Part shown: in pieces, positions 35,425 through 46,484 of the stretch | Layout of the letters: the number at the start of each line of letters is the position of its first letter | How positions within the stretch are numbered: position 1 is the stretch's first letter | Source of the DNA: Halichondria panicea | Lineage: Eukaryota; Porifera; Demospongiae; Suberitida; Halichondriidae | NCBI RefSeq assembly: GCF_963675165.1 | Contig: NC_087390.1 | Coordinates: 5,576,750-5,640,749 of the forward strand | DNA: 64,000 nucleotides | Direction of reading: 5' to 3' | Notes under the pieces: generated by a model | What the model was told of the DNA's origin: nothing | Databases searched by the model: none | What the model saw: the letters and a program-made list of their open reading frames with translations, nothing else | Translations under genes and position numbers: made by a program

Positions 35425-36343
35425 TTCACTCAGGGTAGGGTTAGTGGTGTTGTTATATAGAAGGCCAGTCAACAGTAGACTATAATTATATGTGTGTACA
35501 TCAGTCATGTAATCATACAGATGGTTAGATCTTATATACTGAAGAGCTATAATACGTACAGTTTATGCAACTTATTTCGTAACACAGATACCTGTATTCA
35601 AAATTAGATTCAAGATAGCTTTACGATGTAACTTACTATATACTGGACTCAAGATAGCTATACGCCAGTTGTAACTTACTATAGACTAAGTGGTTTGTGT
35701 TAACTTTTATGTTGTACTGTTTGTTTTGCATATGTGGCCTATAATAATGTTGTACACATGCAGATGGACGATACACTGTGTTTACACAAACATGTGCATG
35801 TTATTTTATCTGATGTACCCAATTAGGTAAGTTTATGAACCAAACAAGTGTGTGTATCTAACATGAGTCATAACAGGTGAAACTGCATACTTTTTCTATT
35901 GATGATTCGTACCAATTGCAAAGCCGTACACCAAAGAATGTGGTAATGGTGAGTTCACAAATATCTCAATATTAACGTAATACAGTGTTCACTAGATGCT
36001 AATGCTATACATTGAAAGAAAGCCAAATCAAGCAATGGTGAACTGGTGGTCTCATTGTTGAATTAACAAAGAACCAATTTCCGTATCTGCTTCTTCAGAA
36101 TGACCACGCATCATGCAGGTATGAATTGGAGTGCAATAATTCGTTAACACTTTTAATTGCAAAAAACAGAGTAAGCACATGCACTTGATAAAATAGGTGC
36201 CATTACATGATAAATAATTATTATGATGTTTGAAAGCAATAAGAATACATAAGTACAGTGACTTGCGGTGTAGTATGTGAATTGTGCTCATAATTATTAT
36301 TATATATTATTGAAACATTAATTGTTCAGTACCTTGTGTCCGT

Positions 36344-38149
36344 TTAAAGGAGGTTCATTAAAGCAATGATAAGTGTTAGGCAGATCAGCGTCGTGTTGCT
36401 GAGTGTAATAGATGCATCACTATGATAGTTTCGTACTTTGTCAGATACGGACCGTTGTCCTGATTTCAGTTTATTGGTATCGGTTTTGATATTTTCAACG
36501 TCCCGTTCCAAATCCGTTACTTTCTGTTGAGTGTTTGTAGCTTTCCCTCGCAAGTTTTCCAAGCGTGTACTTACTTGATCGATATCTCCGTTCAAATCTG
36601 TTCGCAGTCCCTGTAGCCTAGTGGTATGCATTTCGTTATTGTTATTAACGGTTGCCGTCAGTTGGGTGTGGTTTAGTCTCGCTTCAGCCGTTAAACTTCT
36701 TATCAGTCCATTATTTGCACTATATCGTTCCAAAAGATCGTTATTAACTCCGTGAATTAAATTTAAAAGTGTTTCAAATATAATTGTACCGTTTTCCCTG
36801 AGGGCAATTAGATCTGATTCTGTGTTATCCACTCTCTGTAAAAGTTCAATCTTTACTTGTTGAATGGAATCAATACTGGTGTTGCTCAGAAGGTCAATCA
36901 AATGTTCCACCTTTGTGAAATTATCTTGTGCAGAAAAGGCCAGTTGCCCCAGTTCATTTTTCAGATCTCTTTCTGTGCTGTTCAAGTTGTAAATGAGCAG
37001 CTTTATGCGTTCTTGAGTGGCTGATATACGTTCAGTAAGATTATTGTGAACAGTTTCCAAAGCGAGGTCATTCTGTGTGTCGTGCATCTCGAGTTGATTG
37101 TTTAAGTTGACAATGCTCTCTTGAAGCTCAATACTCAATGCCTGTAGCATACTGTTAACCTCATGGATGCTCTGTACTAGCCTATCCTCAGTGGCATTTA
37201 AAGAATGCTGTGTCTTGTCTAGCTTTAAGAGAAGGTGGTCTCGTAGCTCACTCGTTTCGTTCGCGATAAGTTCCTTAGTTAGAATATCTGTTTCTCTCAG
37301 TGCGGTAATGTTTTCTCGTGTTTCTGTGATGACAAATTCCAAATCAGCTCTCAATTGAACCTCAGTTGAATTGATTAAAGTTTTTAGAGAAGCTGTTTGC
37401 TCAGCAATATTGCTTGCCAAGGAATTTTGCAACGCTGTTAGTTCTGAACTTAATTCAATTACTCTAGCTCCCGTTTCATTAACATCATCTCTTAACTCTT
37501 CTAGATCCATTACTGTCTGAAGTTGCCTTTCTTCTAGTTGATGAACATTTCGGCGTAACTTATCAGTTTGTATCTGTGTCAAATTTTGCTGCTCACTGAG
37601 TTCACTTTTTGTCTCTCTCATTACCTCGTTTAATTGCTCAATCTGTTCTGTGCTGTCGTTGGCCTGAATAGAAAGCTGTGAGATTGCAAAACTTGTCTCG
37701 TTTTGAATTATTTCACTGCTTTCTTGAAAATCTCTGAATTGGGCACGTAGCACTTGAGTTTCCCCGTTTGTCATATTCTGCCGCAATTCTAAATCATCCA
37801 AACGATTGGAAAATGATTCGAGAGTTTTGTTAAATTCATCCAGAGGCAGTGAGAGACCTTCCTGAATACCTCGACTCACCTCAGTAGCGATGAATTTACG
37901 CACCGTAATCCAATCCTTATCAGTCAATGAGCCGTGTTTTGGTTGCGCCATGTTCTTCTGATACAAACTGCAGCTGTACCCGCTCATTGCAATAGCTATT
38001 ACAGCTAGTATGCCAATGATGACTGTGGCCCCCACCTGAAGAATCATGCAATTGCAACGACGATCTTTTCTTTTGCATTCAGTATCGTCCTTCTCATGAC
38101 CTTTATCATCATATTTGTCCTTAATTTCGCTCTCTTTTGATGCAGCCAT
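36344..38149 (-). CDS. Double-anchored coiled-coil membrane protein, 601 residues (cluster member C)
   Basis: Single-exon ORF starting ATGGCTGCATC. A charged cytoplasmic N-terminus of about 34 residues, ending KRKDRRCNC, precedes one transmembrane helix (about 36-57). Residues 70-575 are almost continuous coiled coil (ELSEQQNLTQIQTDKLRRNV type) with many N-glycosylation sequons (NMT, NET, NDS, NLT, NIT, NTS). The C-terminus is hydrophobic (LICLTLIIALMNLL) with no charged tail, which fits a GPI signal or second anchor. Positive charges before the helix place the coiled coil outside. I do not recognise a named family; the layout is like tetherin. A canonical kB site lies 145 bp upstream of the ATG. 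Confidence 0.8.
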   Translation of the reverse strand: MAASKESEIKDKYDDKGHEKDDTECKRKDRRCNCMILQVGATVIIGILAVIAIAMSGYSCSLYQKNMAQPKHGSLTDKDWITVRKFIATEVSRGIQEGLSLPLDEFNKTLESFSNRLDDLELRQNMTNGETQVLRAQFRDFQESSEIIQNETSFAISQLSIQANDSTEQIEQLNEVMRETKSELSEQQNLTQIQTDKLRRNVHQLEERQLQTVMDLEELRDDVNETGARVIELSSELTALQNSLASNIAEQTASLKTLINSTEVQLRADLEFVITETRENITALRETDILTKELIANETSELRDHLLLKLDKTQHSLNATEDRLVQSIHEVNSMLQALSIELQESIVNLNNQLEMHDTQNDLALETVHNNLTERISATQERIKLLIYNLNSTERDLKNELGQLAFSAQDNFTKVEHLIDLLSNTSIDSIQQVKIELLQRVDNTESDLIALRENGTIIFETLLNLIHGVNNDLLERYSANNGLIRSLTAEARLNHTQLTATVNNNNEMHTTRLQGLRTDLNGDIDQVSTRLENLRGKATNTQQKVTDLERDVENIKTDTNKLKSGQRSVSDKVRNYHSDASITLSNTTLICLTLIIALMNLL

Positions 38150-38293
38150 GGTGTTGATTTTCTTGATCTCTATATAGACTAGCCACTAGTTAAAAACTGT
38201 AGACTTTAATAATGATGTGTGCACATTGAGCCTTCACTTTTATATGCAATATGCACTGCATGGCTAGCATACCAAGACTCAAGAGAGTCCCCT

Positions 38294-38305
38294 GGGACTT
38301 TCCCC
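38294..38305. promoter_or_regulatory. Canonical NF-kB site upstream of cluster member C
   Basis: GGGACTTTCCCC contains GGGACTTTCC, the classical kappa-B sequence, 145 bp upstream of the ATG at 38149. An equivalent pair sits 145-168 bp upstream of member D, with shared context (CAGGG/CTGGG and CCCCATTA). Confidence 0.6.
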
Positions 38306-38836
38306 ATTAATTGTTTGTGTTTGATTATTGCTTCATTTCCTTTGAAAGACTTGCGCAATTTTTGTGTGGGTAATTTTTTGGTAACCTTGAGGTGGGGTGA
38401 CCAAATGCTTTGGTAAGCAAGGAGCTGGTCTATAAAATGTTGTTTTAGTATTTCTGACAATAATATCTTAATTATGCACCTATGATTGCGAGTTAAAATA
38501 ATGCATGAGGGTAAATTCACTGGCTTATATATAGCTAAAAGCATGAGCAAATGCATGAGGGTATTTACTAAAAGCAGGAGTACATTAAGAGGATGATCTA
38601 AACCAGTAGGAGCATGCATACCACGTCACTATCAGACCGCATCTTAAATAGGTGCGTAGGTGTAGTACACACGTGTGGTTTGTACCTCCAGCCCACATTT
38701 AATGTTATTCATGGCTAACAGTTTACACAACTACAAGCGTTAGTGACGTGTGCGTGGGAGTTGGATAATCCTCTCCTGCTAAAAGGTTAAGCATAGGGTA
38801 TTTAGAGGGTACAAATGGATGCATGAGGGTTTCATT

Positions 38837-39190
38837 AAAAGCATGAGGGTGTTTACTAACAGCATAAGGGTATTTTATTTACTAAAAGCATGAGGGTATT
38901 TACTAAAAGCATGAGGGTATTAACTAAAAGCATGAGGGTATTTACTAGCATGAGGGTATTAACTAAAAGCATGAGGGTATTAACTAAAAGCATGAGGGTA
39001 TTAACTAAAAGCATGAGGGTATTTACTAAAAGCATGAGGGTATTTACTAGCATGAGGGTATTTACTAAAAGCATGAGGGTATTTACTAGCGTATTTAGGA
39101 GGGTATTATTTTACTAGCATGAGGGTATTTAGGAGGGTATTTATATACTAACAGCATAAGGGTAACTACTAGCTATAGGGTATTTAGCAG
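38837..39190. repeat. Minisatellite, AGCATGAGGGTATTTACTAAA unit
   Basis: About fifteen imperfect units of 15-21 bp (GCATGAGGGTATTTACT with or without AAA). Scattered earlier units lie at 38500-38580 and an inverted one at 39350-39377. The Met-Arg-Val-Phe-Thr repeat ORFs in both strands are by-products. Confidence 0.9.
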
Positions 39191-40038
39191 CAAAAGCATG
39201 GGAAAGCATGCACGAGCCTCTATTCCATGCAGGCTGCATTCGAGGCTAGTAATCAGGAGATTTGTCTTTGATCCTGTGCGACACAGACAGTATATTCTTG
39301 GCATAACTGTATACCCAATCGATAATTACCCTTGCGCTTTCCTTGCATTTAGTAAATACCCTCATGCTTTTAGTACTTGAAGCTAACTTCCCACTACGTA
39401 CAACCCTTAATTCGAGATCAGGTCGTTCATTGGGGAGCGGTTGGTCATGAAGTGTTCGAATGTTTCTAGAACTCTAGGAATTTCATGAACTCTTCGAAGA
39501 TTAACCACAATTGGTCATGAATATGATTATGCTAGAACATTCTACAGAATTACAGAGAAGAAGGCATGCAACTTAGACTCAGCAAACTATTATTAGACAT
39601 TCTGCAGGTTTGACTTTGCCACTAGATCTAAATCCTATCTTGGATGATTACATGCATAAGCCTTGATACTAAGTTCGTGTTTACTATACTCATATTCATG
39701 ATCGATTATGGACGTCCTGTGCTGTTAATTATTGGTCCTTGGACCGAGTTCTACATTGGAAGTTGACATGCAGGACAAGTGTATGAATGGCCTGGCCTCA
39801 AGACTATAGGCTAACCCATCATGATGACTATAATAATTTATCTAGCCCAGCAACTGAGCATGGTCTCAAACAGGCAGCTCTCGAAGAGGTTTTATTACTG
39901 CGGAGTAGCTATAGTACCCTCATTTAAGACATTGTGAATTTGTTTACATGTATTCTTCAACTGCAAGAGCGTGATCTGTTTATTCTGTTTTTAATCATGT
40001 TGTCGTATAAATTTTACAACAAAAAATGCATGGCTGAT
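39191..40038. other. Intergenic, no gene seen
   Basis: Holds one inverted minisatellite unit (39350-39377) and a pair of GGTCATGAA-containing short repeats near 39445 and 39512. No exon supported. Confidence 0.4.
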
Positions 40039-40908
40039 TTACAAGTAGACACACAACACAGTGACTAGTCCCACAACTAGTGAGTATTTGCTCATCAGTA
40101 CGACACCCGATGACAGTTCTAGCTCATGAACACGACTCTCCAGATTACTCAGGTCTGTCTCTACTTGATGCAGTTCTGATTTTGCTAGCGTGGAATTCTC
40201 AATCTCGTCAAACCTGTTTCCAACATCAATTCTGAAATTATCAATATCTGCTCGAATCTTCTCTGTTTGAATTTGCCGTTGTTCTAGTTGTGCTAGCGTG
40301 GAATTCTGAATCTCGTCAATTCTGTTTCCAACATCGTTTCTTAAATTGTCGACGTGTACTCGAATCTGCTCCTCCGTTTGATTTTGCCTTTGTTCTAGCT
40401 CATAGACATTTATAAGTAGCTCATCAATTTGTCTCTTTGTCGAATTTTGCTGTTCCACCATCTCTCTTATTACCTCGTTCAATCGTTCAATCTGTTCCCT
40501 GCTGTTATTTACCTGAATAGATAGCTGTAAAATCACATTCAGTGTGTTATTTTGGCTGCTCTCTCTGAAGTTATCTCGTAGCTCTTCATTGTTGAGTTCT
40601 AATTCAGCCAAACGATTCAATGTGAGATTGTTGTTGTATTCGTTCATGAAAGAGATTTGCTTATCAGGCAATGGGGTATTGTTTTGCTGCTGCCAATTTA
40701 CCACACTCATTACCAAAGCTGCAATGGCGATTAATGCAACAACTGCCACTCCCAGATACTTGAGACAATTTGTACTGCTGCTGCTGCAGCGTCCATGGCT
40801 TTTTTTGATATGCGTATCAGATGTAGATGTCTCTTGGTCGTTTGGTTTCACTTTATCGTAAGTGTCTTCAAAGTCACTCTCTTTAATATGTCCAGCCACA
40901 CCAGCCAT
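40039..40908 (-). CDS. Double-anchored coiled-coil membrane protein, 289 residues (member D)
   Basis: The start MAGVAGHIKE (ATG at 40908, context ACTATGG) is preferred over an in-frame ATG 24 codons upstream. The cytoplasmic segment is acidic, with KKSHGR before the helix. The transmembrane helix is at about 50-71 (LGVAVVALIAIAALVMSVV). The ectodomain is coiled coil with sequons (NNT, NLT, NNS, NST) and two internal repeats of the type NSTLAQLEQRQ / NSTLAKSELHQ. The C-terminus LMSKYSLVVGLVTVLCVYL is hydrophobic after a Ser-Ser-Gly, so it may be a GPI signal. This C-terminus and the 3' flank are nearly identical to those of member E. kB sites lie 145-168 bp upstream. Confidence 0.8.
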   Translation of the reverse strand: MAGVAGHIKESDFEDTYDKVKPNDQETSTSDTHIKKSHGRCSSSSTNCLKYLGVAVVALIAIAALVMSVVNWQQQNNTPLPDKQISFMNEYNNNLTLNRLAELELNNEELRDNFRESSQNNTLNVILQLSIQVNNSREQIERLNEVIREMVEQQNSTKRQIDELLINVYELEQRQNQTEEQIRVHVDNLRNDVGNRIDEIQNSTLAQLEQRQIQTEKIRADIDNFRIDVGNRFDEIENSTLAKSELHQVETDLSNLESRVHELELSSGVVLMSKYSLVVGLVTVLCVYL

Positions 40909-41052
40909 AGTGATAATCGATAATCTTGTTGGTTGAATTTGGAATTTGTATTCACACTGCAGGTATAACTGGTTGGGCAATAGCTTTGTGTTTGGTAGTT
41001 AAAATATGAAACTAGCACACTCTGATCTGGAAACTGCTGAAGCTTCTAGTTG

Positions 41053-41076
41053 GGGAGTTTCCCAGGGAAAGTCCCC
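41053..41076. promoter_or_regulatory. Double NF-kB site upstream of member D
   Basis: GGGAGTTTCC (41053-41062) is followed at once by GGGAAAGTCCCC (41065-41076), which is GGGGACTTTCCC on the other strand. Both fit GGGRNNYYCC. Position relative to the ATG (145-168 bp) matches member C. Confidence 0.6.
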
Positions 41077-41089
41077 ATTATCATCATTA

Positions 41090-42118
41090 TCATGTACTTG
41101 GCATGCAGACTGTGGTGTTGTTTTGAATGCTTAATGGATGTAAACATGTGATGTTGTGTCACTGTGGGTGCATGGATACTGTTACATTAAGTTGACCTCC
41201 ACGACATGAATCTATATCCTTTACTGTCGATCAAAGGGCACAATATGCTACAATTTTGTGGTTCAAAAAGTTTATTTTTTATAGCTCGCCAACTTATTGC
41301 CATCCCCAAAGAAGTGGCCATGGCTTAGATATGGGTGTGGACCAATGCTTGTGCACACATGCACTAACCAGTCGGTTATTCCTTGCTGCTGCCTCGATAC
41401 GGAAGTATGTGTGCCCTAAGCTGCACTAGCTCTAGTGAACTAAGCTGTTTAGCAGCCAATTGCCAGCAAGCATGTAGTGCATGTGTCGACTTATGTAGTG
41501 CTTGTGTAGGAATATAATGGCTAGCTGATATACTAACCATATAGCTGGTCTAACCTTATTCTTTTTTTAAGTGTCCTAATTGAACAGCTCAGAAAAACTT
41601 CAAAGGATAATCGCATTCATCACTTTCCTATGTATCTACCACAGAATTACCATTGAACCACAATTTGCCCAGTATATTGGGATATATGGGCTCCATGCAG
41701 CAATGTGCATTTAGTATAGGTAAGCTCTCAAACTAATTAATCTTAAGGCCAAGATTCTTCACCTTATTAACCCGCCGCAGCATGCACGGGTTATGGTCAG
41801 TCTGTCTGTCTGTCTGCTGTCTGCCGTTCTGTATATTCCGAGTCTGCTCGCCTGGCTGCCATATATCACTGTGTTTGTATGATCGACATGGATAGCCTCA
41901 ACACCACTAGCCTCCTTCACTGGTTCGAGGAGTTTTGCGGCCTGAGGTCGAGGCTACAACATAACTAGCTTTAAATTTGGCAGATTTTCTCAACAAAGCT
42001 TTGTTGTCGAATAAAAGCAAGCAAAAGCTACGAAGCTTGAAGTTGCACGTTGGCATGTGTAGCGATACGCAACTTTGATAAACTATCTAGTCTTATACGC
42101 ATGCGCACTCTACAATCG
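41090..42118. other. Intergenic, no gene seen
   Basis: AT-rich sequence. A short string at 41575-41640 (AAGTGTCCTAATTGAACAG, ACTTCAAAGGATAATCGCAT) also occurs at 7985-8040, so it is dispersed repeat. TAGCCTC-type fragments lie at 41890-41955. Confidence 0.4.
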
Positions 42119-42521
42119 AAGCGTGATACCGACATCGATGAAAACGAGCAGGTCACATTTTGTGTTGCCATTCAGGACGGCTGAGACCACACCCCAGTTA
42201 GGCAGTACACGGTACAAACAATTACTCCTCATACTTTTTATGTCCCTCTGACTGTAGTTCTGTTGTTCTAGTGTACTGTGTCGAATTATGTGGAGGATAG
42301 AATTATCTACTTTGCAGTTGAAGTACATGTATGTGCTTCTTGCTTGATGTATAGATCAGTAAATACATACGAGTTAGTATGAGTGACTATGGTGACCATG
42401 CAATCATGTACAGGTGGCCATTGAGGCCAGTGACAGTGGCACCCCATCACTCAGCTCTCAAATCACCCGTCAACGTTCTGGCCGTCCGACATTAACGACA
42501 ATCTCCCGGAGCGTGAGGTGA
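42119..42521 (+). pseudogene. Cadherin-repeat gene fragment, decayed
   Basis: 42119-42180 reads RDTDIDENEQVTFCVAIQDG before a stop, resembling the start of a cadherin repeat. 42411-42520 begins after CAG and reads VAIEASDSGTPSLSSQIT, the classic A.D.GtPsLss strand. It then continues as VNVLAV in a second frame and DINDNLPERE, the DxNDNxP calcium-binding motif, in a third, before GTGAGG. Two frameshifts within 60 bp and an in-frame stop make this a relic of a cadherin-family adhesion gene. No other cadherin exon was seen in the window. Confidence 0.65.
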
Positions 42522-42982
42522 GGGGAGGGGTTTTGTATATGCAGTCAAATAATTTCATAAACTGCATTGTCTATATCTGCCCTTTGCACTCTTGTCAGTT
42601 CTCCATTCAATAACCATGCATACCCCCTCTCAACATGCATTAGTATTTGGGTGACGATATAGCTAGCATTGTAAGTACGTTGGGACCATAACATGTTTAT
42701 GTCTGTATGGTAGATTAGGCGTGCAATACTGTTTATCGGTCAGTAGATTGTTGTCAAGGCTCGAGATCATTATGTGCTGCAAGGGGTCAATAAAACAGTG
42801 GCGTAAGGACGCAATTTCTCAACAGGGGGCTCTAGTTTTTGAATGGAAAAAAGTACATATAGAGCAGCTTGATAAGTTATCTATAATTTGTCACTGCATA
42901 TACTTTATGTCAAAGGTCAAAAGGTTAACGATGTATGGCAAAATATCTGGACATCATTGCCTGATAGGGCAATATGCAATCC
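42522..42982. other. Intergenic, no gene seen
   Basis: Contains AACAGTGGCGTAAGGACG at 42795, which looks like a lone end of the CAG...CTG transposon family. The 121-codon ORF at 42721-43086 runs into the next element and is not protein-like. Confidence 0.4.
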
Positions 42983-44061
42983 TAGCCTCGATCCCAGGCC
43001 GAGTTTTCGCTTTTATAACGGTTAGGCGAACAACTGGGCCTGGTACTAGTTGTCTGCGCATGCGTCAGTCGTTCGTCAGATTCTGACGAATGGATATTCT
43101 CGTTCACTTTCGTGACATTTATATTCGTGTACTATCGTGTACTAGAAGTCAGTTCCCGTTTTATCATTATTGGAATCGATTGGAATGGCTCTTAGCTGAA
43201 GCTTCTCTCTTCTCTGAAGCTTATTCTGAAGACTGAACAACAAGGGAAGAGGTATAAAGCTTTGTCAAGCTTGTTAAGGTCAGATATTTTTGTGTGGGCC
43301 CTATGGCCGGCTATGCTATCAAGTCTTGTTCATGTTTGGCAAGAATGTAGGTAGACTATAGTTTCATCATTAATATGGTGGATCAAGTGAAGAGTGTGAG
43401 CTAGAGAACTTGGTGCTGCCATCATCAGCTCGTCGACAATGACACTATAACCGAGAAATTTAATATGTATAGATCTACACGTATTTAAAATGTCTACTTC
43501 TCTGTACAGGAGCAATGGCTAATATCCAGCTATCCCAACAGTGCTCCTCTTGGCTATACTAACGGACGAGACTGGACAGTTTGAGGTAAGGGTTTAACCG
43601 TCTTTGGTTTCTTTTAATATTGTCCTATACTCACAGACACAGGACTGGAGTATGACCTGCTCATTCGAGCGTTGCTGGGTAGCTCAGAGACATCAAGAGA
43701 ATCTACGTTTTCTCAAGCAATGAGTTACGAGTTGGGGCCTAGAATCAGAGAAGTCCAGCAGCCTGCTAAATCTTTTTGAAACGTAATTTGAAGGCATTCA
43801 ATCATCCTGAAGTTGCCCTGGGTCACTGTAATTGTGCTGCAGCACAACTGGCAACTCCCCAGGCCTTTGTGAAGCAGCTCCCTATGTGCATCTTTTGTGT
43901 ACTCACTCTGTGCATTTTCTGTGTACAAATTTCGATTATTGATTTATTAAATATTTTTGCCGACCACAAATATACAATGAAAATTTGACGCATGCGCAGA
44001 CAACTAGTACCAGGCCCAGTTGTTCGCCTAACCGCGAAAACTCGGCCTGGGATCGAGGCTA
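42983..44061. mobile_element. 1.1-kb element with long inverted repeats and 10-bp duplication (copy 2)
   Basis: Same element as 9342-10437, inverted. Termini TAGCCTCGATCCCAGGCCGA and complement, flanked by the 10-bp duplication TATGCAATCC (42973-42982 and 44062-44071). The right repeat lacks a few bases (CTAACCGCGAAAACTCGG). The interior is almost identical to copy 1, including the passenger ORF at 43725-43928 (minus), so movement was recent. Confidence 0.85.
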
Positions 44062-44071
44062 TATGCAATCC

Positions 44072-45427
44072 ATGGACTAGTTGCATTTAGAACCAGGATT
44101 ATGAAGTAGCTTATTATCTTACTGCATTGTACATGTAGTTTGATAACAAAGTTAGTTTACAATCTTGGTTGTGAAGACAACTATTCCACAGCGCTTCCTA
44201 ATATTGAAACTTCATGCCAGTTATCTAACAACACCAATAATTATGGTGAGAAAAGGAATGTATAAGACATTTAATTGTGGATATTGTTCCACTGTTGTTG
44301 TATGAACAATCCTACACACTTGTGCTATTCAGTGGCATAGAAAGGGGGAGCAAATCTTTCTATAATTATTAAGTAGATATATTTATTATGGTCAAGGGTG
44401 TATCGACGGCCAAAGGCGGGAGAGAGCATGCAACTCAACATCTAGACAGTGGTGTAGGAAACAATTTATCAATGGGGGGCTCTAAGGGAAAAAAGTACGG
44501 CTATCTACATAGTGTAGCTTGATAAGTCATCTAGCCTAGAAAGAGGGTAGACGGGCGTCGTCGCCCTCCCTGAAGGAGGACGGGAACCAAGCCTATCAAC
44601 AGTTTTGTTCTGGCTGTTACGCAATAGCATTATGAATATCATTATTTTTAAGTGGGTGTTAGCCAATAACGATGAATATCACTTGTGTTGGCCACGCCTC
44701 TCAGTCAATCCAGTGTGTGCAAAATTCACACGTGGTAAAGTTAAGTGGGTGTGATCAAATACTGCAATCTGATTGGAGCCGGTGGAATTCCACCGGCAGA
44801 ACAAAACTGTAGATAAGCTTGGGTCCCGTCCTCCTTCAGGGAGGGCGGCGACGCCCATCTAGAAAGAGGGGGGGCTCCAGCCCCCTGCCCCCCTTTCCTA
44901 GATACGTGTGACACAGACTTTTCCACAGTTTATAGACCCCCGTATTTTGGAATTTAATGTATAGTTATGGATCGTGCTAGTGAGTCTAGGACTTCGAACG
45001 ATGAGATATATATAATTATATATAGAGGAGAGAGAGGACTACGCCATCAAGACGTATGAATTTCGGTGATATCGAGTTGCATGCCATCTTTCCTATATAC
45101 CCCCTTTATATGGCATACAGAAATGGGGAGGGTATATATATCCTCTGCCAGCAGTTCCTCTCACTATACGTTGACTGCAAGACAGCCCCTTCCTCCCGTG
45201 TGGACAGTACAGTGAGCTCTGAGCTGCTGTTAGCCTCGTCCCCACGCCTATATTTTATCTAGTCTATGATCATGAAGGAGGCAAAGCTGCTGTATGTTCA
45301 TATGTTGGTGAAACCGACCAACGCCGAGGGTTCTAATTAGTGCTCTAGTTTTGATATGTTCACACTCCCTCAACATCAAATGCAAATAAATTACGTTACA
45401 AAACTGTACTTTACAAAAAGTGGCTAA
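44072..45427. other. Intergenic with a hairpin element
   Basis: Arms at 44551-44615 and 44797-44862 (GGGCGTCGTCGCCCTCCCTG, GAAGGAGGACGGGA and complements) form an inverted repeat of about 310 bp. Its right flank (GGGGGGGCTCCAGCCCCCTG) suggests nesting in another element. An open stretch at 45056-45262 (LCQQFLSLYVDCKTAPSSRV) has protein-like composition but no recognised domain or clear splice sites, so I do not call it a gene. Confidence 0.5.
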
Positions 45428-46093
45428 TTACAAGTAGACACACAACACAGTGACTAGTCCCACAACTAGTGAGTATTTGCTTATCAGTATGACACCCGAT
45501 GACAGCACGTTATCTATCTCATCAACACGACCCTCCAAATCACTCAGCTTTGTCTCCACGCCAAGCAGCTCCGATTTTGCTAGCGTGGAATTCTCAATAT
45601 CACTGAATCTGTTTGCAACGTCGTTCACAAAGCTGTCGATATTTGCTTGGATCTGTGCAAAATTACCCGAAGCATTGGTTTTCAAAGCGTTCAAATCAGA
45701 CGAAATTCGATTGAACTCAGCAGTCACGTTTTGCCTCAGGATATTCAGAGCGACTTCCACCTCGTGGTTGTTGGTACCGTTGAAAACCTCGATGACAGTA
45801 TTGGATTGTTGTTGAGCTTCTATCTCCACTTCAGCGAGCCTGATGTGGTTGGTAAGGTTACGATAGAGATTGAAGCCTGCTATACCAGCAAGACCGAGCA
45901 CTAGTGCAAACAGTAGCACAATCAGCAGCAGAGGTAGTGAGCACCTACAACACGATCTTTGCTTTAATGGTGGTTCTTCTTCTTCTTGGAATTGGTAGCT
46001 GCTAGGTCGTGCTACTGGTCGTGGTGTACGGCTTATGTCCGTTTTATCAGCTGCTTCATCAGCCATTTGATCAAAGTCATCGTACTCACTCAT
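45428..46093 (-). CDS. Double-anchored coiled-coil membrane protein, 221 residues (member E)
   Basis: Single exon. The acidic then basic cytoplasmic N-terminus (MSEYDDFDQM ... PPLKQRSCCRC) precedes a strong transmembrane helix at about 52-74. The short ectodomain has sequons (NLT, NGT, NVT, NAS, NST) and coiled coil. The C-terminus LISKYSLVVGLVTVLCVYL follows Ser-Ser-Gly and matches member D almost exactly, while its N-terminal half is unlike D. That pattern suggests exchange of 3' ends between members. A partial copy of its N-terminal half lies at 50165-50515. No clear kB site was found upstream. Confidence 0.8.
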   Translation of the reverse strand: MSEYDDFDQMADEAADKTDISRTPRPVARPSSYQFQEEEEPPLKQRSCCRCSLPLLLIVLLFALVLGLAGIAGFNLYRNLTNHIRLAEVEIEAQQQSNTVIEVFNGTNNHEVEVALNILRQNVTAEFNRISSDLNALKTNASGNFAQIQANIDSFVNDVANRFSDIENSTLAKSELLGVETKLSDLEGRVDEIDNVLSSGVILISKYSLVVGLVTVLCVYL

Positions 46094-46484
46094 TGTTGTG
46101 TGGTTTTCGTTTTGTGCTACTTTAGTTGGTCACTATTGTATCTCTTAAGATTTGTTTGTTGGGCGTTGCCCTACACTAGTACAGTTAATGGGTGTGTCAC
46201 ATGTGATAAGCGTATTCACAATAAATCTCTCACTGCATTTCAAGCCTTATTAGGAGGATGTGAATTTTTTTATCATTGACACATGTCAATGCATGTGTGT
46301 ATAATATATTCATTGTGGTCAAGGGAACAAAGATTCCAAACAATAATGACAGACAAGCACGGTATACATAATTGTAATTCCTACTTAGAGATAGACTCTG
46401 TTTCTACTTAATTACTCTTGTCTAACTTCAATGTTTTGGGGGTACGCATGCACATGCATTCATATAACTCTTACTTATTTCTAC
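46094..46484. other. Spacer between members E and F
   Basis: Contains the putative promoter of E. No gene, clear repeat or kB-like site seen by eye. Confidence 0.4.

Larger units (their letters stand above)
27645..36052. repeat. Tandem segmental duplication of about 4 kb
   Basis: Unit 1 (about 27645-31745) and unit 2 (about 31746-36052) share, in order, the TAGTACCTAGTCTAGACTAG segment, a pogo-like element, ATGCAGAAGTT.GTATAAT, the tail-repeat gene and the stretch GGTGAACTGGTGGTCTCA. The join at about 31745 links the GGTGAACTGGTGGTCTCA end of unit 1 to the HADH-proximal start of unit 2. The copies differ by transposon insertions: 28039-28362 and material near 28585-29430 in unit 1; 31791-31997, 32144-32758 and 33174-34416 in unit 2. 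Confidence 0.8.

Noticed and set aside
38837-39190. CRISPR-like array of regular short repeats
   Set aside because: Units are contiguous with no unique spacers, in a eukaryotic context: a minisatellite.
44741-45262. Candidate genes at 44741-44926 and 45056-45262
   Set aside because: The first lies in an inverted-repeat element; the second has no start, splice or domain support.
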